A DNA stretch of 64,000 nucleotides from SYLG01 sp965226945 (GTDB lineage Bacteria > Planctomycetota > Planctomycetia > Gemmatales > Gemmataceae): assembly GCA_965226945.1 (NCBI GenBank), contig OZ245717.1, positions 3,906,001 through 3,970,000 of the forward strand, given 5' to 3'. A model generated the notes under the pieces. That model was not told where the DNA came from and did no database searches. It saw nothing but the letters and a program-made list of their open reading frames with translations. Below, in pieces: positions 10,227 through 19,268 of this stretch. The position numbers and the translations under genes are program-made. Position 1 is the stretch's first letter. The number at the start of each line of letters is the position of its first letter.

Positions 10227-11933
10227 ATGAAAAGGTCTTTCCTCTGTGCTTCGTTGCTGCTGATGTGCCTCTTCCTTGCAGGCTCGCGGCTTGCCAGCGA
10301 GGTAGAATTGCCAAGGCGTATGGCCGCGCCGCCGGGAATGGTCCTGGCGAAGATGACGCCGTCGGGCGACCTGGTATTGCGGATGGTGGATACCGAGATG
10401 AGGCGAGTGCCCTACACGGCGACGAACTTCACAGATGTGGAAAGAATCGTGAACGAGGTTCTTCAACAGGAGAAGATACCGTTCGCGGAAACCACGACCA
10501 AAATGGCGCGTGTTGCGACCGGTTGGCGCAAGGTAACCATCGGTCAGTCTGTTCCCTATGGATTTTTTGATATCAAGGGAATGCCGGTCACTCGAGCGAT
10601 GGCCGCAAAGCATCTGGCCAAGGAGGCTCCTGTTTTTCTTTCGGTGGAACCGATCGAAAGGTTTCATCTGCTCACGGCAAAGGAAGATTGCCTGATCCTG
10701 GTGGTTCCGGTTTTTAGTTTGTTGACGGCGATGGTTGGACCTACCTCAACTGAGGTTTCCGGGGAAGAGGCATCAGCCGGGCCAGCAGGAACCGCACCTT
10801 TCGACTCCAAACCGAGGGAGACGGAATTTGAACTACCCAAACTGGTCGGCTATCCTCCGGCGACGGCACTGGCACGGATTTCTCAGCGAGGCGATTTGAA
10901 TCTGCGCTTGATCGAGGTCGAAACCAAAGGGATTGCCTCAACGATCCCGAGCTATTGCATTCGCGAAAGAATGGTAAATGGGACCGTCCAGCGGGAGGTC
11001 GCTCAGATTCACGAAGAATCCGGAATGCGGCAACGACCGGTTCCCGTCGGCTGGCGCAGAGGCGTGTTGGTTGGAGAGGGGTCAAAGAGAGTCTTCGACG
11101 TCAAAGGGAAGGCGGTCACCTGGGAGAAAGCGGTGGAAAAGTTCGCGAACGAAACCCCCGTTTTGATTCATTTTGAACCGGTCGAGCCATTTCAACTATT
11201 GACTGCAAAAGAAGACACATTGGTTGTGATCGTGCCCAAGGACCTGTTTGCGAAGACACCACCTGGGCAATCATTTCCCGCAGTACCTGTGGGAGAATCG
11301 GTGCCGCCCGGATCGAAGGTCGCCGACGATATCGTAGCGGCGCCAGACCGGCTATCCTTGCCGAAGCCTAACCGGATGCCAAGTCAATCGGCACCAACCC
11401 CCAATGCTGCCGATTCCCTCCTGCCTAGACCTGGTCTGGTCTACCTGGAGACCGGTTTTGCCCAGGCAACGGACAACGATGCGGTGGTGGTCAAAATGGT
11501 CGATTACGCCTCGCCTGACGGACTACAAAAAGCAAAACACGAGCCGGTCAATCAAGCCAAACCGCGGGAGGCGATCGTGACGGCCAACTTCAAAATCGAT
11601 AACTTCAATGCTTCCACGCCGAACCCGAAGAAATGGCGGCTTCTCGCGCTAAAGCGCGGGGAAGCGGGTTTTGCGATGCACGATCGCCAGGGGAATACCA
11701 TCCCCTGGGGAAAAGCTCGGGAGGTGCTCGAACAAGAAACCCCGGTGCTCCTGTCCACCGCGCCGATCGATCCCTTGAAGCTGTCCGTGATGAAAGAAGA
11801 TGCTGTGGTGTTGGTTATCCCGGCCCGGTTGCTTTATCCAGAAGTTCGCCGGGGTCTACCCACACCGCTCACTTCCCCCTTCGCGAAACCGACTCCTGCA
11901 AAACCGTCTGAACCACCCACGGAGAACCCATAG
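10227..11933 (+). CDS. Secreted protein with three copies of the same unrecognised domain
   Basis: A 568-residue protein with a signal peptide (SFLCASLLLMCLFLAGS). Three diverged copies of one domain of about 140 residues lie at roughly 30-180, 205-345 and 400-545. Shared landmarks per copy are: an opening strand of the type LAKMTPSGDLVLRMV; a Trp-Arg segment (GWRKV, GWRRGV, KWRLLAL); an F/MxDxxGxxxxxxxA motif (FDIKGMPVTRA, FDVKGKAVTWE, MHDRQGNTIPW); a PVxLxxxPI/VxxxxLxxxKED motif; and a closing valine strand (LILVVP, LVVIVP, VVLVIP). Pro-rich linkers join them. It forms an operon-like pair with the single-copy gene upstream. The repeated KED and E(T/A)PVLL elements suggest a binding scaffold more than an enzyme, but this is inference. 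Confidence 0.8.
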   Translation: MKRSFLCASLLLMCLFLAGSRLASEVELPRRMAAPPGMVLAKMTPSGDLVLRMVDTEMRRVPYTATNFTDVERIVNEVLQQEKIPFAETTTKMARVATGWRKVTIGQSVPYGFFDIKGMPVTRAMAAKHLAKEAPVFLSVEPIERFHLLTAKEDCLILVVPVFSLLTAMVGPTSTEVSGEEASAGPAGTAPFDSKPRETEFELPKLVGYPPATALARISQRGDLNLRLIEVETKGIASTIPSYCIRERMVNGTVQREVAQIHEESGMRQRPVPVGWRRGVLVGEGSKRVFDVKGKAVTWEKAVEKFANETPVLIHFEPVEPFQLLTAKEDTLVVIVPKDLFAKTPPGQSFPAVPVGESVPPGSKVADDIVAAPDRLSLPKPNRMPSQSAPTPNAADSLLPRPGLVYLETGFAQATDNDAVVVKMVDYASPDGLQKAKHEPVNQAKPREAIVTANFKIDNFNASTPNPKKWRLLALKRGEAGFAMHDRQGNTIPWGKAREVLEQETPVLLSTAPIDPLKLSVMKEDAVVLVIPARLLYPEVRRGLPTPLTSPFAKPTPAKPSEPPTENP

Positions 11934-11982
11934 CTTCCAAGGCACCCATAGAGAAAAAAACTCCGATAACTCCAAATAAGTC

Positions 11983-12013
11983 GGCCCTGGGGATTCGCGG
12001 AATCCCCAGGGCC
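11983..12013. terminator. Perfect 13-bp hairpin between convergent genes
   Basis: The arm GGCCCTGGGGATT (11983-11995) pairs with AATCCCCAGGGCC (12001-12013) around the 5-nt loop CGCGG. It lies between the end of the three-domain secreted gene and the end of the transglutaminase gene. There is no T-tract directly after it on the plus strand. On the minus strand a T-run (complement of AAAAAAA at 11954-11960) follows about 23 bp later. It is best read as a shared, possibly bidirectional, terminator or transcript-end structure. Confidence 0.65.
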
Positions 12014-12062
12014 CTACTGACCTCCCGGTCAGATGTCTTTGAGTTTGTGACGACCGTGGCTT

Positions 12063-13070
12063 CTATTGCTGCTGCTGTTGCTGCTGTTGCTGCTGTTGAT
12101 ACCGGATCATGTTGCGCTGATGTTGGGCCAGGCCAATCATACGGCTGGCGCCTGGCCGTGGCCGGAACGGGGCGGCCGGTTTCGGCAGGTTCCGGGCGGG
12201 CAAGGTTTCCGCGACGATCCAGTCGGCAGGCAGGCGTGGCACCTTTTCGACGCGCACCATCACATTCATCTCTTCCTTGGCTTCGCCTTTCCAGGCGCCC
12301 CGGTTGGGTGGCACATCGGCATAGTCCCGGCCCACGGCGGTCACGACATGGTTGTCCGACGGATAAAGATTGTGCGTGGGGTCGACATCCACCCAGCCTT
12401 CGTTACCCCCGGCCCAGACCTGGCACCAGGCATGCGTCGCCAGTTCGCCGGTCTGGTGGACATAGCCGCTCACATAGCGGGCAGGGATGCCGAACTTGCG
12501 GCAAAGCGCGATGAACAGGTGGGAATAGTCCTGGCAAACGCCTGATTTGAGTTTGAGGATGTCGGGCAATTTCGTTTCGCTGGAAGTCACTTCCTTGGCA
12601 TAAGTCAGCGACTTGTTCACCGTTTCGCGCAGGTAGGTGACGAGCTCTTCAAGCGTCCCTTCCGTCGGCGGGTGCACTTCTTGCAAGAAGGCATCCAGTT
12701 CGGGACACGGTTTGATCAGCGGGCTGGGCTGCAGGTATTCCATCGAGTCGACATTCGCCGAGCCTTCGGCAACACACTGGGCGGCGCTAACCTTGCCTAA
12801 GCGGTCGATCGCGGCGCGCCGATGCGTGCGCACGAAGCTGGTGGCCCGCACCGCGACACCGCGGCTGGCCCCCAGGATATTGAGCAGTTCGACTCGGTTG
12901 CCGAAGCCATCAAGATAAGTTGTCGAGGGGCCGTTGGGGTTCACCTGGATCCTGCAGCCAAGAGTCGTCTGGTCTTCATCGGACGAGGGAGCCATCCTCA
13001 GTTCGAAGACATGCTCGCTGACGTCGTCGGAGTATTCCAGATGGGTTTCGTGGTCGATGCGCAAAATCAT
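12063..13070 (-). CDS. Transglutaminase-like cysteine peptidase with poly-Gln tail
   Basis: A 335-residue cytosolic protein. Residues 1-90 are the bacterial transglutaminase N-terminal domain (MILRIDHETHLEYSDDVSE). The papain-like transglutaminase core follows, with the Cys in SGVCQDYSH, the His in ATHAWCQVW and the Asp in WVDVDPTHN. The family hydrolyses or forms isopeptide/peptide bonds. It is the last gene of a three-gene operon with the alpha-E and ATP-grasp genes, a combination described by Iyer and co-workers as an amidoligase-based peptide synthesis/processing set. The C-terminus is unusual: 11 consecutive Gln codons directly before the stop. The ATG at 13070 agrees with the family start. 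Confidence 0.9.
   Translation of the reverse strand: MILRIDHETHLEYSDDVSEHVFELRMAPSSDEDQTTLGCRIQVNPNGPSTTYLDGFGNRVELLNILGASRGVAVRATSFVRTHRRAAIDRLGKVSAAQCVAEGSANVDSMEYLQPSPLIKPCPELDAFLQEVHPPTEGTLEELVTYLRETVNKSLTYAKEVTSSETKLPDILKLKSGVCQDYSHLFIALCRKFGIPARYVSGYVHQTGELATHAWCQVWAGGNEGWVDVDPTHNLYPSDNHVVTAVGRDYADVPPNRGAWKGEAKEEMNVMVRVEKVPRLPADWIVAETLPARNLPKPAAPFRPRPGASRMIGLAQHQRNMIRYQQQQQQQQQQQ
12066..12098 (-). repeat. CAG/CAA microsatellite encoding poly-Gln
   Basis: Eleven consecutive Gln codons (mostly CAG interrupted by CAA) form the C-terminus of the transglutaminase-like protein and end at its TAG. It is a slippage-prone trinucleotide tract that could vary in length between isolates without changing the frame. 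Confidence 0.9.
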
Positions 13071-13103
13071 GGCCGCGTTTCTCCTATTGATCGAAGCCTG
13101 GGC

Positions 13104-14105
13104 TCAATGCATGAAATAAGTTTGCGAAATGAATCCACCGACTTTATTGGTCGCCTCAAGGATGCGTTTCAAGAACTTGTCGATTCCTTGCTCAAGCAGT
13201 TCGGAAGGGTCGCAGTATTTCAGTTCGCTTTCCAGGCGGCCCAAGGCGCGCTCCGCTTCGTTGGGGCTCAAGCCATTGGAGAAGGGCCCGTCGATTCCCT
13301 TGAGCGACTGGACCGACTGGGAAACGCCGTAGACCAGGCTGCGCGGAAAACAGGGTTCCAGGAACAGGAAGTGCAAAACGCCGACCGGTTCGATGTCGGA
13401 GCGGTAGCGTCTGAGGTAAGCCTCGTGCGCACTGCAAGTTTGCAAGAGGCTGGCCCAGCGGGTGGTATTGAGCCACTCCTCGGCGATGAGGCCTGCCGAT
13501 CCTCCGCTGATCCCACCCGTCAACACGGGCGCGGCGGCATGGAACGCCAGTGCCGATTTCAGGATGCGCAAGGTCATATCGATCCGCTCGAGATGACGGC
13601 CCAGTTGCAGGAAGTGATAGACCTCGTCGCGCGGCAGGGTCGATTCGATCGTGCCGGCAATGAGCAGGCAGCCACGCTTGGCGACATCGAGAAACCGGGT
13701 CGGCGCGCTCCAGAAGCGCTCGCGCTGCTGGGGCTGGTTCAATTGAAGATAAAGGCGATTGATCTGGCTCCAGGCCTCGGCACTCAAGGCCTCCTGCGTG
13801 CCGCGGGCATTCTCACGAGCGAAGCGGACCATCGACAGAATCGAATGAGGGCTTTTGCGCTCAAGCGTCAACCAGCCTAGTAAGGCGTTGCGGCCCAGAG
13901 TGACTCCCGCCTCGCCATACTTTTCAAAGTCGAGGCGGCAGGAAAGGATGTCGAGCAATTGATCGAGCGGGCCTTCGCCATCGTCCATCGGCAAGCCGGC
14001 ATCGAGTTCGAGCTGGAAAGCGTTGTCGAGCAGGCGCGCGAGGTTCTCGGTGCGTTCGAGGTAGCGGCCCAGCCAGTACAGGTTCTCCGCGACGCGGCTT
14101 AGCAT
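13104..14105 (-). CDS. Alpha-E domain protein (DUF403)
   Basis: A 333-residue protein. The N-terminal signature MLSRVAENLYWLGRYLERTE and the helix-rich body with HLERIDMTLRIL are diagnostic of the alpha-E family, which is named for its conserved Glu-rich all-helical fold. The family has no established biochemical activity and is almost always found beside a circularly permuted ATP-grasp and a transglutaminase, as here. A gap of 33 bp separates it from the transglutaminase gene, and 43 bp from the ATP-grasp gene, so the three are very likely one transcript. It probably assists peptide ligation or recognises its product. Confidence 0.9.
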   Translation of the reverse strand: MLSRVAENLYWLGRYLERTENLARLLDNAFQLELDAGLPMDDGEGPLDQLLDILSCRLDFEKYGEAGVTLGRNALLGWLTLERKSPHSILSMVRFARENARGTQEALSAEAWSQINRLYLQLNQPQQRERFWSAPTRFLDVAKRGCLLIAGTIESTLPRDEVYHFLQLGRHLERIDMTLRILKSALAFHAAAPVLTGGISGGSAGLIAEEWLNTTRWASLLQTCSAHEAYLRRYRSDIEPVGVLHFLFLEPCFPRSLVYGVSQSVQSLKGIDGPFSNGLSPNEAERALGRLESELKYCDPSELLEQGIDKFLKRILEATNKVGGFISQTYFMH

Positions 14106-14148
14106 GCGGTGTTTCCTCGTGGGCGCGGATGGGCCGTTGAAAGGGAGG

Positions 14149-15591
14149 TCATGAAAGCACCCATGTGTCTTTGCTTCCTCCGCCTTGCGAGCTGTTGACG
14201 ACCAGGCTCCCCTCGGGCAGGGCGACGCGGGTGAGTCCGCCCGGCATCACCACGATTTCCTCTCCGTAAAGGATGAAAGGGCGCAGGTCGATGTGGCGGC
14301 CGGAAAGCCGGTTGTCGATGAACGTCGGGTGCTGGCTGAGGGTAATGGTAGGCTGGGCGATGTAGGAGCGGGGGTTGGCCTCGATTTTGTCGCGGAATTT
14401 ATCGCGTTCGGCCTGGGTCGAGGCCGGGCCAATGAGCATGCCGTAGCCGCCGGAGCCATCGACCGCCTTGACGACCAGGTGCTCGAGGTTGGCGAGGATG
14501 TGGCTTTTGTGACTGGGGATGAGCGGCCGGAACGTTTCCACATTCTGCAGGATGGCGTCTTCGGCCAGGTAATAACGAATGATCTCGGGTACGAAGGGGT
14601 AAATGCCCTTGTCGTCGGCGAAGCCCGTGCCCAGTGCGTTGACGAGGTTGATGCGGCCGCTGCGGTAGCTGGCAAGCAGGCCGGGCACACCGAGCACACT
14701 ATCGGGACGGAAGGACAAGGGGTCAAGGAATTCATCGTCGACGCGCCGGTAAAGCACATCGATGCGGCGCAGGCCCCGGGTGGTGCGCATGTGCACCTGG
14801 CCATGATCGAGCACGAGGTCGCGCCCTTCGACGAGTTCGACCCCCATCTGCCGCGCCAGGAAGCTGTGTTCGAAATAGGCGCTGTTGTAAAGGCCGGGGG
14901 TCAGGACGGCGACGGTCGGGTCGTCGATGCCTGGGGGGGCGACGTGCTTGAGCAGGGCGAGCAGATCGGCGGTGTAGCCATCGACGGGGCGCACCGAGTA
15001 GCCGTCGAACAGCATCGAGAAGGCCTGCTTCATCACCTGGCGATTTTTGAGCACGTAGCTCACGCCGGAGGGGGTGCGGCCGTTGTCTTCGAGAACCAGG
15101 TACTTGCCTTCGGGGGTGCGGATCAGGTCGGTGCCACAGATATGAATGTAAATGTCGCGGGGCACGCGTACCCCGTTCATTTCGCGGCGGTAGCCCGAGG
15201 CGCCGAAGACGAGTTCGGGGGGCACGACCCCATCGCGCAAAATGCGCCGTTCGTGGTAGACATCGTGGACAAACAGGTTCAGCGCGCGGATGCGCTGCTT
15301 GAGGCCTTTTTCGATCGTGGCCCATTCCCCCGAGGGGATGATGCGCGGCACCGGGTCGAACGGCATGATCCGCTCGACCCCTTGATCGCGCCCGTAGACG
15401 GTGAAGGTGATCCCTTGCTGGCGCATGAGCATGTCCGCCATGCGGTGGCGCTTCTGGATCTCGCTCGGGTGGGTTTTGAGGAATTGTTCGTAGATCGGAT
15501 GGTAGTGCGGGCGGGGAAGTCCCGGGGCATCGAACATCTCGTCGAAACCACGGATCCGATAGCCTTGAACCATCCCGTTTGGGGAATGCAT
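14149..15591 (-). CDS. Circularly permuted type 2 ATP-grasp protein (DUF404/DUF407)
   Basis: A 480-residue protein, typical length for the family. Characteristic segments are FDEMFDAPGLPRPHY near the N-terminus, GITFTVYGRDQGVERI, PRDIYIHICGTDLIRTPEG, LEDNGRTPSGVSYVLKNR (the permuted ATP-grasp metal/nucleotide region) and VKAVDGSGGYGMLIGP (Gly-rich loop). The family is predicted to be an ATP-dependent carboxylate-amine ligase that makes a peptide or peptide-like bond. It is the promoter-proximal gene of the operon with the alpha-E and transglutaminase genes. The ATG at 15591 is used. A later in-frame ATG (MVQGYRIRG) is also possible. Confidence 0.92.
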   Translation of the reverse strand: MHSPNGMVQGYRIRGFDEMFDAPGLPRPHYHPIYEQFLKTHPSEIQKRHRMADMLMRQQGITFTVYGRDQGVERIMPFDPVPRIIPSGEWATIEKGLKQRIRALNLFVHDVYHERRILRDGVVPPELVFGASGYRREMNGVRVPRDIYIHICGTDLIRTPEGKYLVLEDNGRTPSGVSYVLKNRQVMKQAFSMLFDGYSVRPVDGYTADLLALLKHVAPPGIDDPTVAVLTPGLYNSAYFEHSFLARQMGVELVEGRDLVLDHGQVHMRTTRGLRRIDVLYRRVDDEFLDPLSFRPDSVLGVPGLLASYRSGRINLVNALGTGFADDKGIYPFVPEIIRYYLAEDAILQNVETFRPLIPSHKSHILANLEHLVVKAVDGSGGYGMLIGPASTQAERDKFRDKIEANPRSYIAQPTITLSQHPTFIDNRLSGRHIDLRPFILYGEEIVVMPGGLTRVALPEGSLVVNSSQGGGSKDTWVLS

Positions 15592-16140
15592 AAGTCAGCG
15601 AACCAAATATGAGCCCATCAAGGGCCTTGGGAGAGAGTGACCACCTGGAACCCCAGTGCAGCCTTCATGCCAATCATAACCAAATGGCCAAAAAAGCCGG
15701 TTTTGGCGCCAGCTGAGGCCTTTCAGGCTCGGATTGTAAAATGTACTGCCTCGACTCCTGACACGCTTGCCTGAGAACTAGGCAGATATTGAAGACGCAG
15801 ACCCCACGGTCTCAAAGGGAGAACGGTGATTCGAAGCCTAATCCCGTGAGGATGCAGTGCGATATCTTGATATATTTTTCCGAACTTTTCAAAAGCCGGA
15901 CTTTTCAAAAGAAAGGTAAGTCAGTCCGGGTTTTGCAAGCGTCGAGGTTCATGAAGGCGCGTTTTTGCGGCAGAGGGAGGGCGCCAAGGTGAAAGAGCCA
16001 GAGAGAAGGCGCATGGGCCTTCGGTGGTTTTCTCCCTCAGGCCCAACCGCTAAAAAAGAAAACACCTCTCTAAAGTGGTCCTTCCCAAGCAACCGTCTCA
16101 ACGGCAATGGCACCTTTGCCCAATTCACAGGAGCGTCGAT
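15592..16140. other. Intergenic region between divergent genes, with a short direct repeat
   Basis: This 549-bp region must hold promoters for the ATP-grasp operon (leftward) and the lipoprotein (rightward). Two copies of ACTTTTCAAAAG lie at 15884-15895 and 15900-15911, a 16-bp period. Each copy is itself near-palindromic (CTTTT-C-AAAAG), an operator-like arrangement. No convincing coding sequence or RNA gene was seen. Confidence 0.45.
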
Positions 16141-16785
16141 ATGGCGTCGCGAGTCGTTTGGTTGGCGGGCGTGTTCATTCTCCTGAGCGGTTGTGGCGGC
16201 CAGGGGAGAATCACCGAAGGCCCGGAGCAGGCCGAAATTCGCAAGGCGGAAATGGAGGCGACCAAAAATCGCAAGGGCGGCGGGGCCCCAAAGTTGTCGC
16301 AGAAGTTCGTCCCGAAGCAATGGGACAAGAGTCGTCCCAACATCGCGGCCCTTCTGGAAAAACGGCGGCAGTTGATCCTGGACTTCCCGGTGCCGTGGTC
16401 TTCCGGCCAAACCTTGGAACAGGCAACTTCCGAAACGAAAGCGCGGCTGGAAGTGGCGAAAAAAGACGCCAAGAAAGATGCCGAAAAGAAAGAACAAGAT
16501 GCGCTGGCAAAACTGGACCAGACCCGCATCGCGCTTGAAGACAACGGGTTGATCTTCACGACCAACGAACTGATCAAACTGGAAAGCAGACAATTGAAAA
16601 TCCAACGCGCCGGGGTGGACCCCTCCCTTGAAGATGGTGCGGAAGTTAAAGGAAAAGTGCATTTCAAAACGGAGCAAATAAAAAGAGATCAGACCAACCA
16701 GGTCAATACGACGCTGAAAAACCTTTATGATTTCAAAGATCAGTTAGAAGGGATTGAAACGCAACTGATTGCCGAATCGAAGTGA
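16141..16785 (+). CDS. Putative lipoprotein with coiled-coil segment
   Basis: A 214-residue protein. The ATG at 16141 is chosen over an upstream in-frame ATG at 16075 because AGGAG lies 7 bp before it and because it starts a lipoprotein signal (ASRVVWLAGVFILLSGCGG, lipobox LSGC, lipidated Cys at residue 18). The mature protein is highly charged. A Lys/Ala/Glu-rich helix at about residues 100-130 (ARLEVAKKDAKKDAEKKE) probably forms a coiled coil, and a second helical stretch lies near the C-terminus. No family was recognised. It is likely anchored in a membrane facing the periplasm. It is convergent with the EamA gene, with 35 bp between stop codons. Confidence 0.75.
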   Translation: MASRVVWLAGVFILLSGCGGQGRITEGPEQAEIRKAEMEATKNRKGGGAPKLSQKFVPKQWDKSRPNIAALLEKRRQLILDFPVPWSSGQTLEQATSETKARLEVAKKDAKKDAEKKEQDALAKLDQTRIALEDNGLIFTTNELIKLESRQLKIQRAGVDPSLEDGAEVKGKVHFKTEQIKRDQTNQVNTTLKNLYDFKDQLEGIETQLIAESK

Positions 16786-16820
16786 TCAAGAGTTGGCGCC
16801 AGGGAGCGGCGAGCAGCAGC

Positions 16821-17768
16821 TTACGAAAAGCTTCGTCGTCGCGCTTGGGTTGCCGCTGCGTTGCAAAACGCCGTTACGTGCACAGCGGCATTCCCCGAGT
16901 TCGCAGGTTCGATCTCTTCTTTCTGTTTCCCGCGCAGGCCCAGGCAGGCCGCCCCGACCGCCACGACGAGACATGCGGCAAGTCGCACCGCGCCGAGAGG
17001 TTCCCCCAAGAAGAGCCAGCCGAGCAGGGCGGCGAAGACGACGCTCGATTCGCGTAGCGCCGAGACCTGACCCATCGGGCTGACGCTTGCCGCCCAGATG
17101 ACGATGGTGTAAGCGGCCAGCGATACGATTCCGCCCGCCGCGGAGCGTAGCGTCACCGCATCCCACCGCAAATGTCTTACAGGATGGCCGCGCCGCCAGA
17201 TCCAGACGGGAATCATCGCCGGGCCCAGGCCGAGAAATAACCAGGCCGAATAGGCCCAGGCGTTGCCCGAAGCCCGGCTACCGATCCCATCGACCACGGT
17301 GTAGGCGGCGATCGTCACTCCCGTCAGCAGGGCCGGACCAATTCCTTGCGAGAGCTGCCCTTCGCGGCGCTCGCGCACCAGTCCGAGGATTCCGCAGCAC
17401 ACCAGGGCAATTCCTGCGAGCGTAAACGCATCCAGCCGCTCTCCCGCCAAGGCGGCCGCTCCGGCGGCCACAAGCATGGGCGAGGAACCGCGGGCAATCG
17501 GATAGATCACGCCAAGATCGCCGTGCCGGTAGGCGATCACCAGGAGTAAGTTGTAAACGACATGAAGGGCGACCGAGAGACCGATGTAAAACCAGCTCGC
17601 CGCAAGTGGTGCCGGCAGAAAGATGACCCACACCGCCGAAGCCAGGCTCGCTGCCAGCGCCATCACCGTGATCGAATGCAGCCGGTCGCCGCCTCCTTTT
17701 AAGAGGGCGTTCCACGATGCGTGCAAAAGGGCTGAACCAAGCACCAAGCCGGCAACACTAGGGCTCAT
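16821..17768 (-). CDS. EamA/DMT-family membrane transporter
   Basis: A 315-residue polytopic membrane protein with about ten hydrophobic segments in two homologous halves of five, as in the drug/metabolite transporter superfamily. The first half begins SALLHASWNALLKGG and contains LGVIYPIARGSSPMLVAAGA, a typical EamA signature (helices 3-4). The second half contains VSPMGQVSALRESSVVFAALL and WLFLGEPL, the equivalent signature. Substrate cannot be told from sequence; metabolite or amino-acid efflux is usual. The last 30 residues are a cytoplasmic tail. Confidence 0.88.
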   Translation of the reverse strand: MSPSVAGLVLGSALLHASWNALLKGGGDRLHSITVMALAASLASAVWVIFLPAPLAASWFYIGLSVALHVVYNLLLVIAYRHGDLGVIYPIARGSSPMLVAAGAAALAGERLDAFTLAGIALVCCGILGLVRERREGQLSQGIGPALLTGVTIAAYTVVDGIGSRASGNAWAYSAWLFLGLGPAMIPVWIWRRGHPVRHLRWDAVTLRSAAGGIVSLAAYTIVIWAASVSPMGQVSALRESSVVFAALLGWLFLGEPLGAVRLAACLVVAVGAACLGLRGKQKEEIEPANSGNAAVHVTAFCNAAATQARRRSFS

Positions 17769-18074
17769 CGTTCCATGGGCCGCATCGCCTGTCCTGCTTT
17801 CTCAATTCAAGTTCCAGGTCAGGCTCCTCGGATGCATTCACGTCCGGCATCGAGGCAGCGACAGGATCGAGCCAGTTTATCAGGTCGATGCGTCCGCGCC
17901 ATCGAGCGACTCAACGTCGCCGCCAACCCGCACTTGAATCCGCCGGCCTTGGAACAGGGAGAAGAATCCAAACGAGTGTCGCTCAGCGAGCCCAAAACGA
18001 GCCCGGCACTAGGATGGCGGCGGATTCGTCGATGACTTGCGCTCAAGTGCCGGCAGCACGCTTCAGGGCTTTGA
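17769..18074. other. Intergenic region, nothing recognised
   Basis: A 306-bp stretch upstream of the EamA gene and downstream of the aldo/keto reductase, both on the minus strand. It should contain the EamA promoter. No conserved coding sequence, hairpin or RNA gene was seen. The open frames here are GC-rich and have the composition of shadow frames. Confidence 0.4.
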
Positions 18075-19106
18075 CTAAGCCGCGGCGCGTTCGGCGGCGG
18101 GTCTGCGGCGCAAATCGCTCTGCAAAAGCGGAGGCGGTATATAGGCGGCCTCGTTCGGTCCGAGGTCGGTTCCGGGCGAGACGATCTGATCGATCCGGTC
18201 AAGGATGTCGTCACCGAGTCGAACTTCGGCGCCGGCGAGGAGATCGTCGAGATGCTGCATGGTGCGTGGCCCAAGGATGGCCGATGTCACGCAGGGGTGA
18301 GCCATCACGAAGGCCATCGCCATGTGCGTCAACGACAAACCCGCCTCGGCCGCGAGCGGGATCAGTTGCTCGATCGCATCCAGCCGGCGTTCGTCGGCCA
18401 TCTGCTTGGGAAAATATTGCACGCGCAGGCTGTTGGGTTGCTCCTGGCCTTTGCGGTAGCGGCCGGTGAGCTGACCTTTTGCAAGCGGGCTCCAAACCAT
18501 GGCTCCCATGCCGTAGCGTTCGCAAGCCGGAAGGATTTCGCGTTCGATGCCGCGATCGAGGATCGAATAAGGAGGCTGTTCGGTGCGGAAACGCGCCAGG
18601 CCGCGCTCCTTGGCAACCCACTGCGCTTCGATGATCTGCGAGACCGGGAAAGTCGATGATCCGATCGCCCGCACCTTTCCCGCGCGCATCAGATCGGTCA
18701 GCGTGAAAAGGGTCTCTTCGATGTCGGTATCCGGAGCCGGCCGGTGAATGAGGTAAAGGTCGATATGGTCGGTCGCGAGGCGGCGAAGCGAGTCCTCGAT
18801 GGCGCGGGTGATCCAGCGGCGTGAATTGCCTTGCATGTTCGGGTCGTCGCCCATGGGCCGATGAACCTTGGTGGCCAGGACGATCTGATCGCGGCGGCCC
18901 TTGAGCGCCTTGCCGACGATCTCCTCGGACTCGCCTCGGTTGTAGCCATCGGCGGTATCGATGAAGTTGATCCCGGCATCGAGCGCCTTATGGATGATCC
19001 GGATCGAGTCATCGTGATCGGCATTCCCCATCTTGCCGAACATCATCGCGCCCAAGCAGTAGGGGCTGACCTTGATGCCGGTTTTTCCTAGTGTGCGGTA
19101 CTTCAT
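18075..19106 (-). CDS. Aldo/keto reductase
   Basis: A 343-residue NADPH-dependent oxidoreductase with a (beta/alpha)8 barrel. The catalytic tetrad is visible: Asp50 and Tyr55 in NFIDTADGYNRGES, Lys80 in LATKVH, and His121 in LYLIHRP. The C-terminal NADP-binding segment is present (TSAILGPRTMQHLDD). The subgroup resembles the YajO/Tas-like enzymes that act on aldehydes and ketones. AAGGAG lies 6 bp before the ATG at 19106. It is divergent from a TetR regulator, with tandem palindromes between the two, so it is probably induced when that repressor binds a ligand. Confidence 0.93.
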   Translation of the reverse strand: MKYRTLGKTGIKVSPYCLGAMMFGKMGNADHDDSIRIIHKALDAGINFIDTADGYNRGESEEIVGKALKGRRDQIVLATKVHRPMGDDPNMQGNSRRWITRAIEDSLRRLATDHIDLYLIHRPAPDTDIEETLFTLTDLMRAGKVRAIGSSTFPVSQIIEAQWVAKERGLARFRTEQPPYSILDRGIEREILPACERYGMGAMVWSPLAKGQLTGRYRKGQEQPNSLRVQYFPKQMADERRLDAIEQLIPLAAEAGLSLTHMAMAFVMAHPCVTSAILGPRTMQHLDDLLAGAEVRLGDDILDRIDQIVSPGTDLGPNEAAYIPPPLLQSDLRRRPAAERAAA

Positions 19107-19268
19107 CGTCTTCTCCTTGTGGTCTTTCGATCGAATGAGTTTCGTGGCGATCTGCAGGCCCGCTCTGGTTGCCCCCGGTGAGCAGGGCGAGGCGTCGATC
19201 GTGCATAAGAATCTCTTTGGAACGCAAAGCCTTGGTCAATGGGCCTGGATCGGGGTAAACCAATCTAA

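Noticed and set aside
12822..13880. 352-codon plus-strand frame over the transglutaminase and alpha-E genes
   Set aside because: It runs across two well-supported genes and their junction on the other strand and shows no family motif.
14185..15612. 475-codon plus-strand frame
   Set aside because: It is antisense to the ATP-grasp gene, whose family motifs are unmistakable. The frame is a GC-rich mirror with Val/Gly/Ala/Asp bias.
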